Shown here one piece after another: positions 52,272 through 61,214 of a stretch of DNA of 64,000 nt. How positions within the stretch are numbered: position 1 is the first letter of the stretch; each line of letters begins with the position of its first letter. Source of the DNA: Lactococcus garvieae (GTDB lineage: Bacteria; Bacillota; Bacilli; Lactobacillales; Streptococcaceae); assembly GCF_016027715.1 (NCBI RefSeq), contig NZ_CP065691.1, positions 1,273,954 through 1,337,953 on the forward strand. Direction: 5' to 3'. The notes under the pieces are model-generated. The model was not told the DNA's origin. It saw only the letters and a list, made by a program, of their open reading frames with translations, and did no database searches. The translations under genes and the position numbers were made by a program.

Positions 52272-52550
52272 CTATGCCTCCCCAAACAATTCTTCTAATA
52301 CTTCGTCATGTAAATCCACATCATAAATTTCAAAGGCTTCAGCCACTTTTGATTTTGCATACTCTTGCATTTGCTCTGCTGTGTACACTATCCTACTTTT
52401 TTCAAAGTCCAGTGCACGTTTGTCTTGATAATCACTTGCTGAACCGTAATTTGCAAGTGTTCTGTCAGCTATAATCCCAGTCCATTTATAATTATCGCTA
52501 TCATAAATAGTTGTAGTTCTTCCAGCTGCTTCAATCTCGCTTAATTTCAT
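52272..52550 (-). CDS. small phage protein, unknown
   Basis: 92 residues, acidic. Front half mixed (EIEAAGRTTTIYDSDNYKWTG), back half helical (AEQMQEYAKSKVAEAFEIYDVDLHDEVLEELFGEA). It overlaps the preceding gene by 4 bp. No family recognised. Confidence 0.55.
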   Translation of the reverse strand: MKLSEIEAAGRTTTIYDSDNYKWTGIIADRTLANYGSASDYQDKRALDFEKSRIVYTAEQMQEYAKSKVAEAFEIYDVDLHDEVLEELFGEA

Positions 52551-52774
52551 TTTTTCATTCCCTCCCAGGTATCTTCTAACCAGTCAAGCAACATATTTGT
52601 TTGAGCCATGACCAGCGGTTGATTGTCATATTTTGTTGATAACTCTCCAAGTGACATCACAGCCCAGTCCCAGAATTCAGTATTTCCGAAACCCAACTTC
52701 ACCGCTTGAGAATTACATTCTAAAATCCAATTTTTTACATCGTTGAAAAATTTTTCATAGTCCAAATTTTCCAC
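52547..52774 (-). CDS. small phage protein, unknown
   Basis: 75 residues with many Trp and acidic residues (FFNDVKNWILECNSQAVKLGFGNTEFWDWAVMSLGEL...). Helical. It is the first gene after the repeat-rich gap that follows the primase-helicase. Ribosome site GAGGTG. No family recognised. Confidence 0.55.
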   Translation of the reverse strand: MENLDYEKFFNDVKNWILECNSQAVKLGFGNTEFWDWAVMSLGELSTKYDNQPLVMAQTNMLLDWLEDTWEGMKK

Positions 52775-53086
52775 CTCATTTCTTAAGAAAACTTTTTAAT
52801 TTTTCTTCTTACCACCACCCACCCTCGCGCAACTCGGTGGGGTGTCATTTACTTGTCAAAATTTGCAACACCAAAAGCAAATTTGACTTGTCAATACACC
52901 TACACCCCCAGGATATTTCTATACGGAAGTATAGAAATCACTGACACCCCTTTTTGACACTGTCAGACTTGTCAAAATTGATAGGTTTGACACCCTTTTT
53001 TACCTGTCACTTTCAGCCAAACTGACAGGACTGACAGGGGTATCAATTTAAGTAAAAATTGACAGTTTTGACACCCTACATATTTT
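52775..53086. repeat. repeat-rich non-coding region, possible replication origin
   Basis: No gene, but about a dozen TGACA/TGTCA pentamers in 230 bp. Three extend to TGACACCC, one lies inverted as GGGGTGTCA, and several read CTTGTCAA(A/T). TTTCTATAC (about 52917-52925)-GGAA-GTATAGAAA forms a perfect 9-bp hairpin with a GGAA loop. Pyrimidine tracts lie between. Position directly after the primase-helicase gene suits an origin with iterons; a protein-binding leader for the downstream small genes is an alternative. Confidence 0.45.
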
Positions 53087-55381
53087 CTAATTTTTAGAAT
53101 CAGAACTTTCATTTTTTTCACATTTAGACACATAACCTTCGTCATCAATTTCCAAAGAATCAGAAGCTTTTATCCACTGCTTGATAGTATTGCGTGACTT
53201 ATCAAAATATGTTTCAAGCTCTCCGATTCTGACCTTTCCTTTTCCGTCCATATCTAGACTATCCAAAGCAGTGATTACATTTGCTGTATTTTTCTTGATA
53301 CGTGCAGCTTTCTTTTCCTCAGAACTTTGTGTTGCATGTCCTTTTTTAGCACCCTTTTTATATGGTGGTTCACTACCAACGGGATCTAAGTCTTTCAAAT
53401 TACCAACGTCATCATGAGTGTGTAGAGGATAATTGAACCAAAGATTGACCGGCTCAAATTTCGGAAATTCTCGAAGCGTTCCTTCAAGTCTCCAAGCCGA
53501 CATGAGCTTCACAACTTTTTGAACTTCCCCAAGCTCAAAGCCTGAAATTTGCCAGGCTCTATCTTGTCCAAGTGCTGCAGTAAGATGCTCCCGCATAGCT
53601 GATGCTGATAAGAAATCATCTTGCCCAATCTCACTCAAATATGTTGGATTTTCATTTCTGATTTTTTCTGCATAGAAGTTCGCGGTTGCACGTCCTTCTT
53701 GCATTTTCCGAAGATTGTCCGTAACTTCAAGCTCAATCAAGTCAAGAATTGCATCGGGATCACGGGCAAAGACACCAGAACCAGAACTGCGGTCCATGGA
53801 AGATTTTCCGCCTTGAGCACCTTTTGAGTGATGGTGACAGTAAATAACAGATGTTCCAAGTTCCGCGGCTACTTTATCAAAGTTATTGGTAAACTTAGCC
53901 ATTTGCTCCGCATCGTTTTCCGAACCCGTCAATACTTTGTAAATCGGGTCAATAATCACTGCATCAAATTTTTCTTTCTGTGCACGTCTGATAAGTTTGG
54001 GCGTTAGTTTATCCATTGGAATTGAATGTCCACGCATGTTCCAAATATGAATATTTCTTACATGGTCCGGACGTATTCCCATGCCTCGGTAAATATCCTT
54101 AAATCGTTTGTAGGCCGAAGGACGGTCAAGCTCCATATTGATATAGAGTACTTTTCCGCGTTCACAGTTGAATCCAAACCAAGGAATACCTTCCGCAATT
54201 GCAATACACATTTCCATGAGTGCAAAAGATTTACCAGCTTTCGACGGTCCAGCAATGAGCATTTTATGCCCGCGGCGTAGTACATTATCAATCAGAACAG
54301 GTGCCAGGGGCGGATCTTCTTCAAACATTTCGGCGAGACTTTCGAATTCTGGTAAATCGTCATTCAAGTCTTCAATCCATGTTTGCCACTCCTCCCAGTC
54401 TGCTTTACCAATATTCGTATCAATAAGAAACTGTTTATGTTCTCCGCGGATGATACCTGGCATTCTGGAAAGTCGAGACGGATTTTTATTTTGACTATCA
54501 ACCTGCAGACCATTCTTGTTACAAATTTTATAGAGGTACTCTACGCGGTCACGGTATTCATTTTTATCTTTAGCATCAATCTTTACAATGGCATGTACTG
54601 ATTTTCCACCAGAATAAACAAGCGTTGCAATGGGTAATTCAAGTTCTCGCATGATTGCATTTTGCTTATCAATACTCAGATTATCCGATTCTACCAAAGC
54701 ATATTTGAACTCTGTGACGTTATCATTTTTAACACCTTTACCATCTAAAGGATTGAAACGAATCCAAGCGCCAGCCTCAGGGTTAGAATCTCCTACAATA
54801 AAACCTAGGTCTTTTTCATTTTTGTACTTTTCTAATTGATTAAGTACTTCTTCTGCAGTCCGCGTGTAGTTACCTTTACCACTGACAGAATATTTCCCAT
54901 CATCACGTAACCAAGAGTCAACCACATAGCCAATATAATCATCATTTTTGAAAAGAGTTTGAATGTAAGTTTTTAATTGCTCAATAGGATCCCAATGATC
55001 CGGCTCTCGGATTTCTTGACCTTCAACCCAAGACTTATCAATAAATTTATATTCTTGTGCTGCACTTACTTCATCATCCCAACCAAGAAATTCGTTTCCA
55101 TCATCTCCTTTATATTGACGTGGTTGCCAGCCCCCTTCTTTTGCTTTCATTGTGATAAAAGCTCCAGTTACTGGTGTCCCGTCATTATTGCCAAGAGAAT
55201 TCCACTTAGCTTCCATCTCTCTTGCGTTATATCGTGAATCAGGTTGAGACCAAAGATCCCATGTTTCAAAACCATACCCCTCATGCTTCAAGGCCATACC
55301 AACCGACACCCACTCTGTATAATCAAGTGATGCTGGGGGGATAAAATCTAAAAGAGGTATCAAGTCAAATTTTTCTTCCAT
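53087..55381 (-). CDS. primase-helicase fusion (PriCT-2, AEP-like, RecA-like ATPase)
   Basis: 764 residues. About 10-70: PriCT-2-like (LDYTEWVSVGMALKHEG, WDLWSQPDSRYN). About 185-330: archaeo-eukaryotic primase-like core (IRFNPLDGKG, later TLVYSGGKSVHAIVKID). About 365-560: RecA-fold ATPase with Walker A GPSKAGKS (about 380) and Walker B AVIIDPIY. A C-terminal winged-helix segment (VRIGELETYFDKSRNTIKQWIK, about 725-746) follows. It should prime and unwind at the phage origin. Last of the replication genes, before the repeat-rich gap. Confidence 0.75.
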   Translation of the reverse strand: MEEKFDLIPLLDFIPPASLDYTEWVSVGMALKHEGYGFETWDLWSQPDSRYNAREMEAKWNSLGNNDGTPVTGAFITMKAKEGGWQPRQYKGDDGNEFLGWDDEVSAAQEYKFIDKSWVEGQEIREPDHWDPIEQLKTYIQTLFKNDDYIGYVVDSWLRDDGKYSVSGKGNYTRTAEEVLNQLEKYKNEKDLGFIVGDSNPEAGAWIRFNPLDGKGVKNDNVTEFKYALVESDNLSIDKQNAIMRELELPIATLVYSGGKSVHAIVKIDAKDKNEYRDRVEYLYKICNKNGLQVDSQNKNPSRLSRMPGIIRGEHKQFLIDTNIGKADWEEWQTWIEDLNDDLPEFESLAEMFEEDPPLAPVLIDNVLRRGHKMLIAGPSKAGKSFALMEMCIAIAEGIPWFGFNCERGKVLYINMELDRPSAYKRFKDIYRGMGIRPDHVRNIHIWNMRGHSIPMDKLTPKLIRRAQKEKFDAVIIDPIYKVLTGSENDAEQMAKFTNNFDKVAAELGTSVIYCHHHSKGAQGGKSSMDRSSGSGVFARDPDAILDLIELEVTDNLRKMQEGRATANFYAEKIRNENPTYLSEIGQDDFLSASAMREHLTAALGQDRAWQISGFELGEVQKVVKLMSAWRLEGTLREFPKFEPVNLWFNYPLHTHDDVGNLKDLDPVGSEPPYKKGAKKGHATQSSEEKKAARIKKNTANVITALDSLDMDGKGKVRIGELETYFDKSRNTIKQWIKASDSLEIDDEGYVSKCEKNESSDSKN

Positions 55382-55386
55382 TTATA

Positions 55387-56982
55387 TTAAACTCCTGTAT
55401 ATTGGCTAGGGTTAATATCTGCTGGAACCCGCCAGCCATTGCCAGCGATTCTGTCAATAAGCTTACGTGCTTTATCGAACTGCCAAGTTCCCACATGGTG
55501 GAAACCTTTCTTTTCCAAGAAACGAATTTGTTTAGGTGTAGTCAGACCCGACATTTTTCGTTTGTTCAATTTATCCAGCAAGATTTTAGCCTTGCCTGCA
55601 TTTTCAATTTCTTCTGGGAAAATCCCAAATTTTTCAAGGGCTGCAATTTGTTTATCTGAAGCCGGTGCCATTTCCCAACCAAAGGACGGTGCATAATTTA
55701 CCAAGTCTTCTGCTTGAATGGACATTTCAAATTGCAAAGGATCCACAAGTTGTCTTTTGCGTTTTTTCATTGCTGCTAACTGCTCTGCAAGTGAATTTTC
55801 ACGATCCTGGACAACTTCACCTTCTGCAATTTCCGCGACCTCTTCCAAGTCAAAGGGAATAGGTTCTGCTTCATCTTCCAATTCAGCCATTTTCTCAGTC
55901 ATTTTTTTCGCAACTTCTTCATCTTTTGCAACTAAGTGAGCTGGATGTACCAACTCATGACGTTCAGTATGCCAAAGGAAGTCTAAGATTAAACAATCTT
56001 CTTTTCCTTTCGCAAGTCGAAGCCCTCGCCCAATACATTGAACATAGAGAGGGCGCGATTTTGTTGGTCTTAACATAATCACACAATCAACTTCTGGCGA
56101 GTCCCAACCCTCAGTAAGCAGCATCGAGTTACACAAAACATTGTATTTTCCATCGTCAAAATCTTTAAGCACTTCTGCACGGTCTTTAGATTCGCCATTA
56201 ACCTCTGCAGCTTTAAATCCTTTTTCATTTAGAATATCTCTGAACTTTTTAGAAGTCGCAACCAAGGGAAGGAAAACAACTGTCTTTCTATCTCGACAAT
56301 GTTTAATCATTTCATCCGCGATCTGGTAAAGATACGGATCCAAAGCACTGCCAACTTCACTAGCTTTAAAGTCTCCGGCTGACATTGAGACTGCCGACAA
56401 GTCAATTTTTAAAGGAATAGTCAAAGCCTTCATTGGCGACAAGTATTTATTTTTTATTGCATCCGGTAAGCTGTACTCATAAGCCAAAGACTCAAAGAAG
56501 GTCCCAAGATTTTTCTTGTCTGTCCGGTCCGCTGTTGCAGTTACACCCAAAACTTTTGCTTGGTCAAAGTAAGAAAATACTTTTTGATAACTGGATGCCA
56601 ACACATGGTGAGCTTCATCAACAATGATCGTGTCATAGTAATCTTTTGGAAACTGCTCCAAGCGCTTTTCACGCATAAGAGTTTGAACACTTCCCACAGT
56701 CACACTATAAAACGTATTTTTTGCGGTCTGGTCAGCTTTTTCAACTGCAGCTCTTAATCCTGTTACTTTATAGAGCTTATCTGCAGCTTGATCTAAGAGT
56801 TCACCTCGATGGGCCATAATTAGGACCCGCTCACCTTCACTCACTAAATCTTTTGTCAAATCAGAAAAGGTAACTGTTTTTCCTAGCCCGGTAGGAAGAA
56901 CGAGCAGCGTTCTATTAACGCCACTCGCCCATTCTTCCTTGATTTTTTGATTGGCTTCTTTTTGGTATGGACGAAGTTCCAT
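55387..56982 (-). CDS. SF2 DEAD/DEAH-box helicase
   Basis: 531 residues: LRPYQKEA Q-motif-like start, Walker A PTGLGKTVTF (near 30-39), DEAHH (near 122), motif III VTATADR, and C-terminal motif VI QCIGRGLRLAKGKED (near 315-330). ComFA/YqhH-like phage helicases of this form accompany primase genes. Coiled-coil and SAP-like C-terminal segments follow. It starts directly at the stop of the small gene upstream. Confidence 0.85.
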   Translation of the reverse strand: MELRPYQKEANQKIKEEWASGVNRTLLVLPTGLGKTVTFSDLTKDLVSEGERVLIMAHRGELLDQAADKLYKVTGLRAAVEKADQTAKNTFYSVTVGSVQTLMREKRLEQFPKDYYDTIIVDEAHHVLASSYQKVFSYFDQAKVLGVTATADRTDKKNLGTFFESLAYEYSLPDAIKNKYLSPMKALTIPLKIDLSAVSMSAGDFKASEVGSALDPYLYQIADEMIKHCRDRKTVVFLPLVATSKKFRDILNEKGFKAAEVNGESKDRAEVLKDFDDGKYNVLCNSMLLTEGWDSPEVDCVIMLRPTKSRPLYVQCIGRGLRLAKGKEDCLILDFLWHTERHELVHPAHLVAKDEEVAKKMTEKMAELEDEAEPIPFDLEEVAEIAEGEVVQDRENSLAEQLAAMKKRKRQLVDPLQFEMSIQAEDLVNYAPSFGWEMAPASDKQIAALEKFGIFPEEIENAGKAKILLDKLNKRKMSGLTTPKQIRFLEKKGFHHVGTWQFDKARKLIDRIAGNGWRVPADINPSQYTGV

Positions 56983-57213
56983 CTAATCCTCCAAATCTAA
57001 CTGCATTTGCGGGTTAGCCTCATTATCAAGTTTATCCCGCATAGATAATGCAGTGTCAAACTCATCATCTTCGGTAAATTTAACGGTAACCGAATTAGAA
57101 TTCATTTTGTATGAAAAATCTTTTTCATTATCCAATAACCACTGAATAAATTTTTTAGTTGCCGGTTCAAATTGAAAGGTAAACTTGCCTGTAATTGTTT
57201 TTTCAACGTACAT
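56983..57213 (-). CDS. small phage protein, unknown
   Basis: 76 residues, acidic end (QMQLDLED). It has a beta-alpha-beta pattern (KTITGKFTFQFEPATKKFIQWLL...SVTVKFTEDDEF). It lies between the DUF669 and helicase genes, so it probably serves replication or recombination. No family recognised. Confidence 0.55.
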   Translation of the reverse strand: MYVEKTITGKFTFQFEPATKKFIQWLLDNEKDFSYKMNSNSVTVKFTEDDEFDTALSMRDKLDNEANPQMQLDLED

Positions 57214-57224
57214 ATAAATTCTCC

Positions 57225-57869
57225 TTAAAAGTTGTATCCAGGGGCTTGTTGTTGGCCTTGAGGTGCTGCAGTATTACCTGGGAATGGTGCCACATTTCCT
57301 TGTTGTTGCTGTTGCATACCAGGAGTTGGCTGCTGTTGCATTGGTGGTTGTTGGTAATTTTGTTGTGGCATTTGTTGGCCTTGAGGTGCTGTATTAGGAG
57401 CTGTATTAGAGGCTGTATTTTGATAACTTGGTGTTTCTGGTTCAAGGAAGCTATCAATACGGTTACTTTGAGCATCATTACCCGAACGATCCTTATAATT
57501 GTTGACAATGATTTTAGCTTTTCCATGTGCACCCAAGACTGTGCCCCAGTTCATTTTTACCTTACCTTCTGCATTTTTAGGTGCTCCAATTGAAGTAAAG
57601 AATTGATTGATTTTCCACTGCATTTTTTTGTAAAGATAAAAATTCTCTGTCAAAGTAGTTGTTTCACCTGTTGGTGCTTGAATTTCAATCGTCACCGTAG
57701 CTTTAGGGGCATTGGCTGGAATTTTACTTTCGCGATTTGCTGGTTTTTCATAAATTCCTTTTTCCAAGTTTGTAATCACAAAAGGATATTCGCCTTCTGG
57801 TAATAGGACGAAGGGGCTCCCTTCTTCTACTTCATCATCCCAGCCTAAAATTTCCATATCGTTATTCAT
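57225..57869 (-). CDS. DUF669 protein, probable ssDNA-binding role
   Basis: 214 residues. The folded part (about 1-145: LGWDDEVEEGSPFVLLPEGEYPFVI, later ENFYLYKKMQWKINQFFTSIG) is the DUF669 core. The rest is a Gln/Pro/Asn-rich flexible tail ending in PGYNF. This build recalls SSB: OB-like core with a low-complexity tail and a short end motif. DUF669 genes neighbour Sak4-type ATPases in many phages. No acidic tip is present, unlike classic SSB. Confidence 0.7.
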   Translation of the reverse strand: MNNDMEILGWDDEVEEGSPFVLLPEGEYPFVITNLEKGIYEKPANRESKIPANAPKATVTIEIQAPTGETTTLTENFYLYKKMQWKINQFFTSIGAPKNAEGKVKMNWGTVLGAHGKAKIIVNNYKDRSGNDAQSNRIDSFLEPETPSYQNTASNTAPNTAPQGQQMPQQNYQQPPMQQQPTPGMQQQQQGNVAPFPGNTAAPQGQQQAPGYNF

Positions 57870-57887
57870 TTGTTTGTTCTCCTTTTT

Positions 57888-58916
57888 TTAATAAACTCTT
57901 TTAGATTTAATTTCTGCGAAAATCTTATCCCATTGTGCAACTAGTCCACCTTGGATAAGGTCTGAAGGATAATCACGAATTGGCATTTCAAGGGGTTTAA
58001 ATCCTTTTTCAGCTACCAGTGCGCGAATTTCCTCTTCAGTTACTTCATTAGCCATCATAAGATGAGCTAATTCTTTTGGAATTGCTGGATCAATGGTAAT
58101 TGGATCGCGAGAAAATTGGTTTTCTTGAGGTGTTTCAACCGTAGGTGCAACTTGTGCTGGTGGAACTTGTTCAGTCACAGGTTGTTGAACTGGAGCAGCC
58201 TTTTGAAAGATATGAGCGATTGCAGCAAATTCAAACGGCAATTGATCAGGTAATCCATGACGATTCTTTGCATCCCATGCTGGATGATGTGTAGTGAACA
58301 TAACACGTTTACCACCAGTCGCTTTTTTGGATTTTGTTTTACTATCCGTAACAATTGTGGTTTCATAGTTAGCAAATAGCACCATGTCCGCCCATTCTTT
58401 TAACAAAGGCGCACACTGTTTGGAAAGCTTAAGCTGGTAGCGGTCAAATGCTCCCATCTCATCAGGCTTTTCAAATTTCTTAATATCTGCATGGGCTGTA
58501 ACAACCACATTGATACCAGCATCGGTAAGTTCAGATAAAAGATTAAGGAGCTTTCCAAATTTTTCTTTCACCATTGTGTAGCCTTTACCATAACCAAAAT
58601 CTTCAATGGACTGTGCATTGACGTCACTTGCAATAACAGCTTGATTGGCCAGTGTTTCCGCCCAGTCCGCTGTGTCAATAATCAACGTTTCACACATGTG
58701 TGTTTGCTTAATGTAGTTCACTTCATCCATCAGCATTTGCCAGCTTGTGGGCTTATCCATTCGATGAACATTCATATTTGCTGTAGATCCCTCAGTATCA
58801 ATAAAGATAGGTGATGGGAATTGTGAAGCAAAGGTTGATTTACCAATTCCCTCGACTCCATACAAAACTACTTTTTGAGCGGTAGCAGTTGGACCGCTTG
58901 TAATGTTAAAACTCAT
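57888..58916 (-). CDS. Sak4-like phage RecA-fold ATPase (AAA_24)
   Basis: 342 residues: Walker A YGVEGIGKSTFA (near 18-29), Walker B LIIDTADW (near 79-86), and the VVVTAHAD box, as in AAA_24/Sak4 proteins. A C-terminal helical extension follows a Pro/Gln linker (PKELAHLMMANEVTEEEIRALVAEKG). Sak4 proteins help single-strand annealing in phage recombination. Its pairing with a DUF669 protein is the usual context. Confidence 0.75.
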   Translation of the reverse strand: MSFNITSGPTATAQKVVLYGVEGIGKSTFASQFPSPIFIDTEGSTANMNVHRMDKPTSWQMLMDEVNYIKQTHMCETLIIDTADWAETLANQAVIASDVNAQSIEDFGYGKGYTMVKEKFGKLLNLLSELTDAGINVVVTAHADIKKFEKPDEMGAFDRYQLKLSKQCAPLLKEWADMVLFANYETTIVTDSKTKSKKATGGKRVMFTTHHPAWDAKNRHGLPDQLPFEFAAIAHIFQKAAPVQQPVTEQVPPAQVAPTVETPQENQFSRDPITIDPAIPKELAHLMMANEVTEEEIRALVAEKGFKPLEMPIRDYPSDLIQGGLVAQWDKIFAEIKSKRVY

Positions 58917-58925
58917 TTCTTCCTC

Positions 58926-59219
58926 CTATAAATTCCAAGTGACCATTGGATAATTTACAAAGCCACTTCTTAACTCCATGCCAGTTTTTTCTACAATTCC
59001 TTCTTTTACCAACAACTCCAGTAATTCCTTACCTTTGTACATGTTAATATCAAAGAACTGGCTGTTATCAAATACTGGAAAATCAAGATTGACAGTTAGC
59101 ACTGCATAGAGTTCTTTACTCTGAGTTTCTGCAGCTACTGCTAGACTTTGATCATGGGTGTAAGTTGTTTTAGTCAGAACTAATTGGTTACCATCAAAGG
59201 TTATTGTTTTGTTCATCAT
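58926..59219 (-). CDS. small phage protein (DUF4313-like)
   Basis: 97 residues, beta-rich: TITFDGNQLVLTKTTYTHDQSLAVAAETQ, ELYAVLTVNLDFPVFDN, then a helix and MELRSGFVNYPMVTWNL. It resembles DUF4313-type proteins from Gram-positive mobile elements. Start sits in the preceding gene's end. Function unknown. Confidence 0.55.
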   Translation of the reverse strand: MMNKTITFDGNQLVLTKTTYTHDQSLAVAAETQSKELYAVLTVNLDFPVFDNSQFFDINMYKGKELLELLVKEGIVEKTGMELRSGFVNYPMVTWNL

Positions 59220-59841
59220 TTATCCCTTTCAATACTTCAATATATTTTTGATTATCTGAATTGAATTTCTTCAATTTCCCCCGAGGAATGGGAATAGCAA
59301 TTTCCACAGATTCAATAAGCCAATTATTATGCCTTATCCTGTATTGCAAAGAGGTAATTAATTCTTCTTTTTTTCCAACTTTGTAATATATAAAACCTTT
59401 ATAAGTAATTCTTTTATATCTACTACATTGCATTGCTGCCAAATATTCGGGAGATTTAGGACGAGGTGCCACAATTTCCAATTCCGACGTTTCTGGATTC
59501 ACTTTACAAAATTTGAGTGGCTCCCGCGTTGCCATTTTTTCTTTTTTGTAATACGACCATCGAGCTACAAATGCCCTCGTAGTTTCTACTAAATTATCTA
59601 GTCGTGTATTATAAACGTCACCGTCTCGATATGTAATACATTCTGGTTCATAACCATAAAATGCTATAAATACTAATCGTCCCACGGTTTTCCAAAAAGT
59701 TAAACCTTCAAAAGTTAGCATTACTTGTGCACAACGTGGCTGCTTTTTAACTTTTAAAAATTTATTTGTGTAATAGGAAAATATTCTTCCATCTTTTGTA
59801 GCTCCATAGTTAGGATAATCTGGTATTTGTCTTATTTCCAT
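59194..59841 (-). CDS. NUMOD4/HNH-like protein with degenerate active site
   Basis: 215 residues. The front IPDYPNYGATKDGRIFSYYTNKFLK is a NUMOD4 motif. The following block GRLVFIAFYGYEPECITYRDGDVYNTRLDNLVETT follows the HNH homing-nuclease pattern, but the first catalytic His is replaced by Gly and the His before the Asp-Gly-Asp turn by Tyr-Arg. It may be an inactivated free-standing homing nuclease or a DNA-binding remnant. It lies inside the replication genes and overlaps the next gene by 26 bp. Confidence 0.65.
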   Translation of the reverse strand: MEIRQIPDYPNYGATKDGRIFSYYTNKFLKVKKQPRCAQVMLTFEGLTFWKTVGRLVFIAFYGYEPECITYRDGDVYNTRLDNLVETTRAFVARWSYYKKEKMATREPLKFCKVNPETSELEIVAPRPKSPEYLAAMQCSRYKRITYKGFIYYKVGKKEELITSLQYRIRHNNWLIESVEIAIPIPRGKLKKFNSDNQKYIEVLKGINDEQNNNL

Positions 59842-59851
59842 AGCTCATACC

Positions 59852-61129
59852 TCAGAATTGATATTTAGGTGCTTCCGGGGCAACTGGTAAGACATTCTTA
59901 TGTGTTGTTTCCACTTCCTCGCCGTAACCATCAGAGATAATAATTGAGCACTCGTCACCAGTTGAAACTCGTGTTGCGATAGCTTGCAGCTGCTCTTCTT
60001 CAAGCCATTGGCCAAACTCTTCAAGCGTTTCTACATCCATCTGCTCTAACTTGTCAATCAAGATAAATCCACATTCAGGCTTCAATTTACGTACAATAGC
60101 TGTTGATACTTTGAGTTGCTCAGCTCCAGACATATTGTCCCAGCGTTGGCCATTATAGAGAAGTTCTCCTTCAGAAACGGATAGACCAGGAAGAGGAAGA
60201 TCCGCATCATCAAGCAGCTTTTTCATATCTCGACGGACATTGGCAATATCTTCATCAAGTTCCAGATACTGATTTTTATAATCTTGAGCATCTTCATTGG
60301 CTTTATCTTTGTCAAGATTAGCCCGAACTTTACGATTAATTTCATCCACTTGTTGGATATTTTGTTCAAGTTCTTCAGTTGATTCATCATGCAAATCTAA
60401 TGCCGATTTTTCAGCAATTACAAGCTGTTGGTCAACTTTAGCTTTTTCTTCAATGAGACGAGCAATTTCGGAATCAAGTTCTGCTTGTCTTTGTTTCAAG
60501 CTATCTCGCTGCCCTCTAATTCGTCCATTTTCAGCGTTTTTAGCAAGAATAGCTTGTTGTTGCTGAATAAGTTCTGAGGCGCTGACAGGCTCTTTAGGAG
60601 CTTCTGGATAATAGGTTTGTTCATCCGCAAACTTCTGCTTCTGATCAGCAATCTGCCCAATCATGTGGCGTTCATTGTAGAGTTCTTTCTCTTTTTGCTC
60701 AAGAAGTGCTAATTGCTCACCTACACCGATAATTTGAAGTAAGGTCTTTGCCTTATCTGTATTTGATGCTTCCATGAACTTTGGCAAGTTGATTGCCAGT
60801 TCTTCAACAAATCCATTGAGCAATTGTTGGCCAGCTTTATTCCCACTTGGATCAATAACTTTTAAATCGCTATTCTTTCCATCTCTGCGAACTTCTAGAC
60901 CATTGCTCATAACAATGTGCAAGCTAGGTGGTAACACGCTACCTTCGCGCTGTGGTTGGCTAGGTTTGTGCTTATTCCCGCCAAGTGCCCAGGCGATAGA
61001 GTCAAGAATAGAAGTTTTACCTTGACCATTACGACCGCCAATGATTGTTAGGCCATTTTTTGTAGGTTCAAGCTTTACTGCTTTAACCCGTTTTACATTT
61101 TCAATTTCAAGTTTATTGATTTTAATCAT
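59852..61129 (-). CDS. Rad50/SbcC-like AAA ATPase
   Basis: 425 residues: Walker A GGRNGQGKTSILD (near 31-43), coiled-coil arms (about 165-310), ABC-like signature MSGAEQLKVSTAI (near 334), and Walker B CGFILIDKLEQMD (near 355). It has the shape of a short SMC/Rad50 protein. No SbcD-type nuclease is encoded beside it; the Sak4-like gene suggests a recombination role. Walker B reads ILIDKLE, where DE is usual, so the catalytic Glu position is Lys. Confidence 0.7.
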   Translation of the reverse strand: MIKINKLEIENVKRVKAVKLEPTKNGLTIIGGRNGQGKTSILDSIAWALGGNKHKPSQPQREGSVLPPSLHIVMSNGLEVRRDGKNSDLKVIDPSGNKAGQQLLNGFVEELAINLPKFMEASNTDKAKTLLQIIGVGEQLALLEQKEKELYNERHMIGQIADQKQKFADEQTYYPEAPKEPVSASELIQQQQAILAKNAENGRIRGQRDSLKQRQAELDSEIARLIEEKAKVDQQLVIAEKSALDLHDESTEELEQNIQQVDEINRKVRANLDKDKANEDAQDYKNQYLELDEDIANVRRDMKKLLDDADLPLPGLSVSEGELLYNGQRWDNMSGAEQLKVSTAIVRKLKPECGFILIDKLEQMDVETLEEFGQWLEEEQLQAIATRVSTGDECSIIISDGYGEEVETTHKNVLPVAPEAPKYQF

Positions 61130-61148
61130 GTTTCCTCCGAATTTTTGA

Positions 61149-61214
61149 TATAATTGGAGTAGAAAGTTCTCAAATTTCTACTCAGCTTCTGGTTGCCGCC
61201 AGGAGCTTTTTATT
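61149..61214 (+). ncRNA. candidate short plus-strand RNA B
   Basis: TGATATAAT (61146-61154) predicts a start near 61161. GTAGAAA (61159-61165) pairs with TTTCTAC (61175-61181); a 9-bp terminator stem (61184-61192/61199-61207) with a T run ends it. Length about 50 nt. Promoter and first bases (TATAATTGGAGTAGAAAGT) closely match the unit at 49008. It lies between two minus-strand genes, against their direction. Confidence 0.5.
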
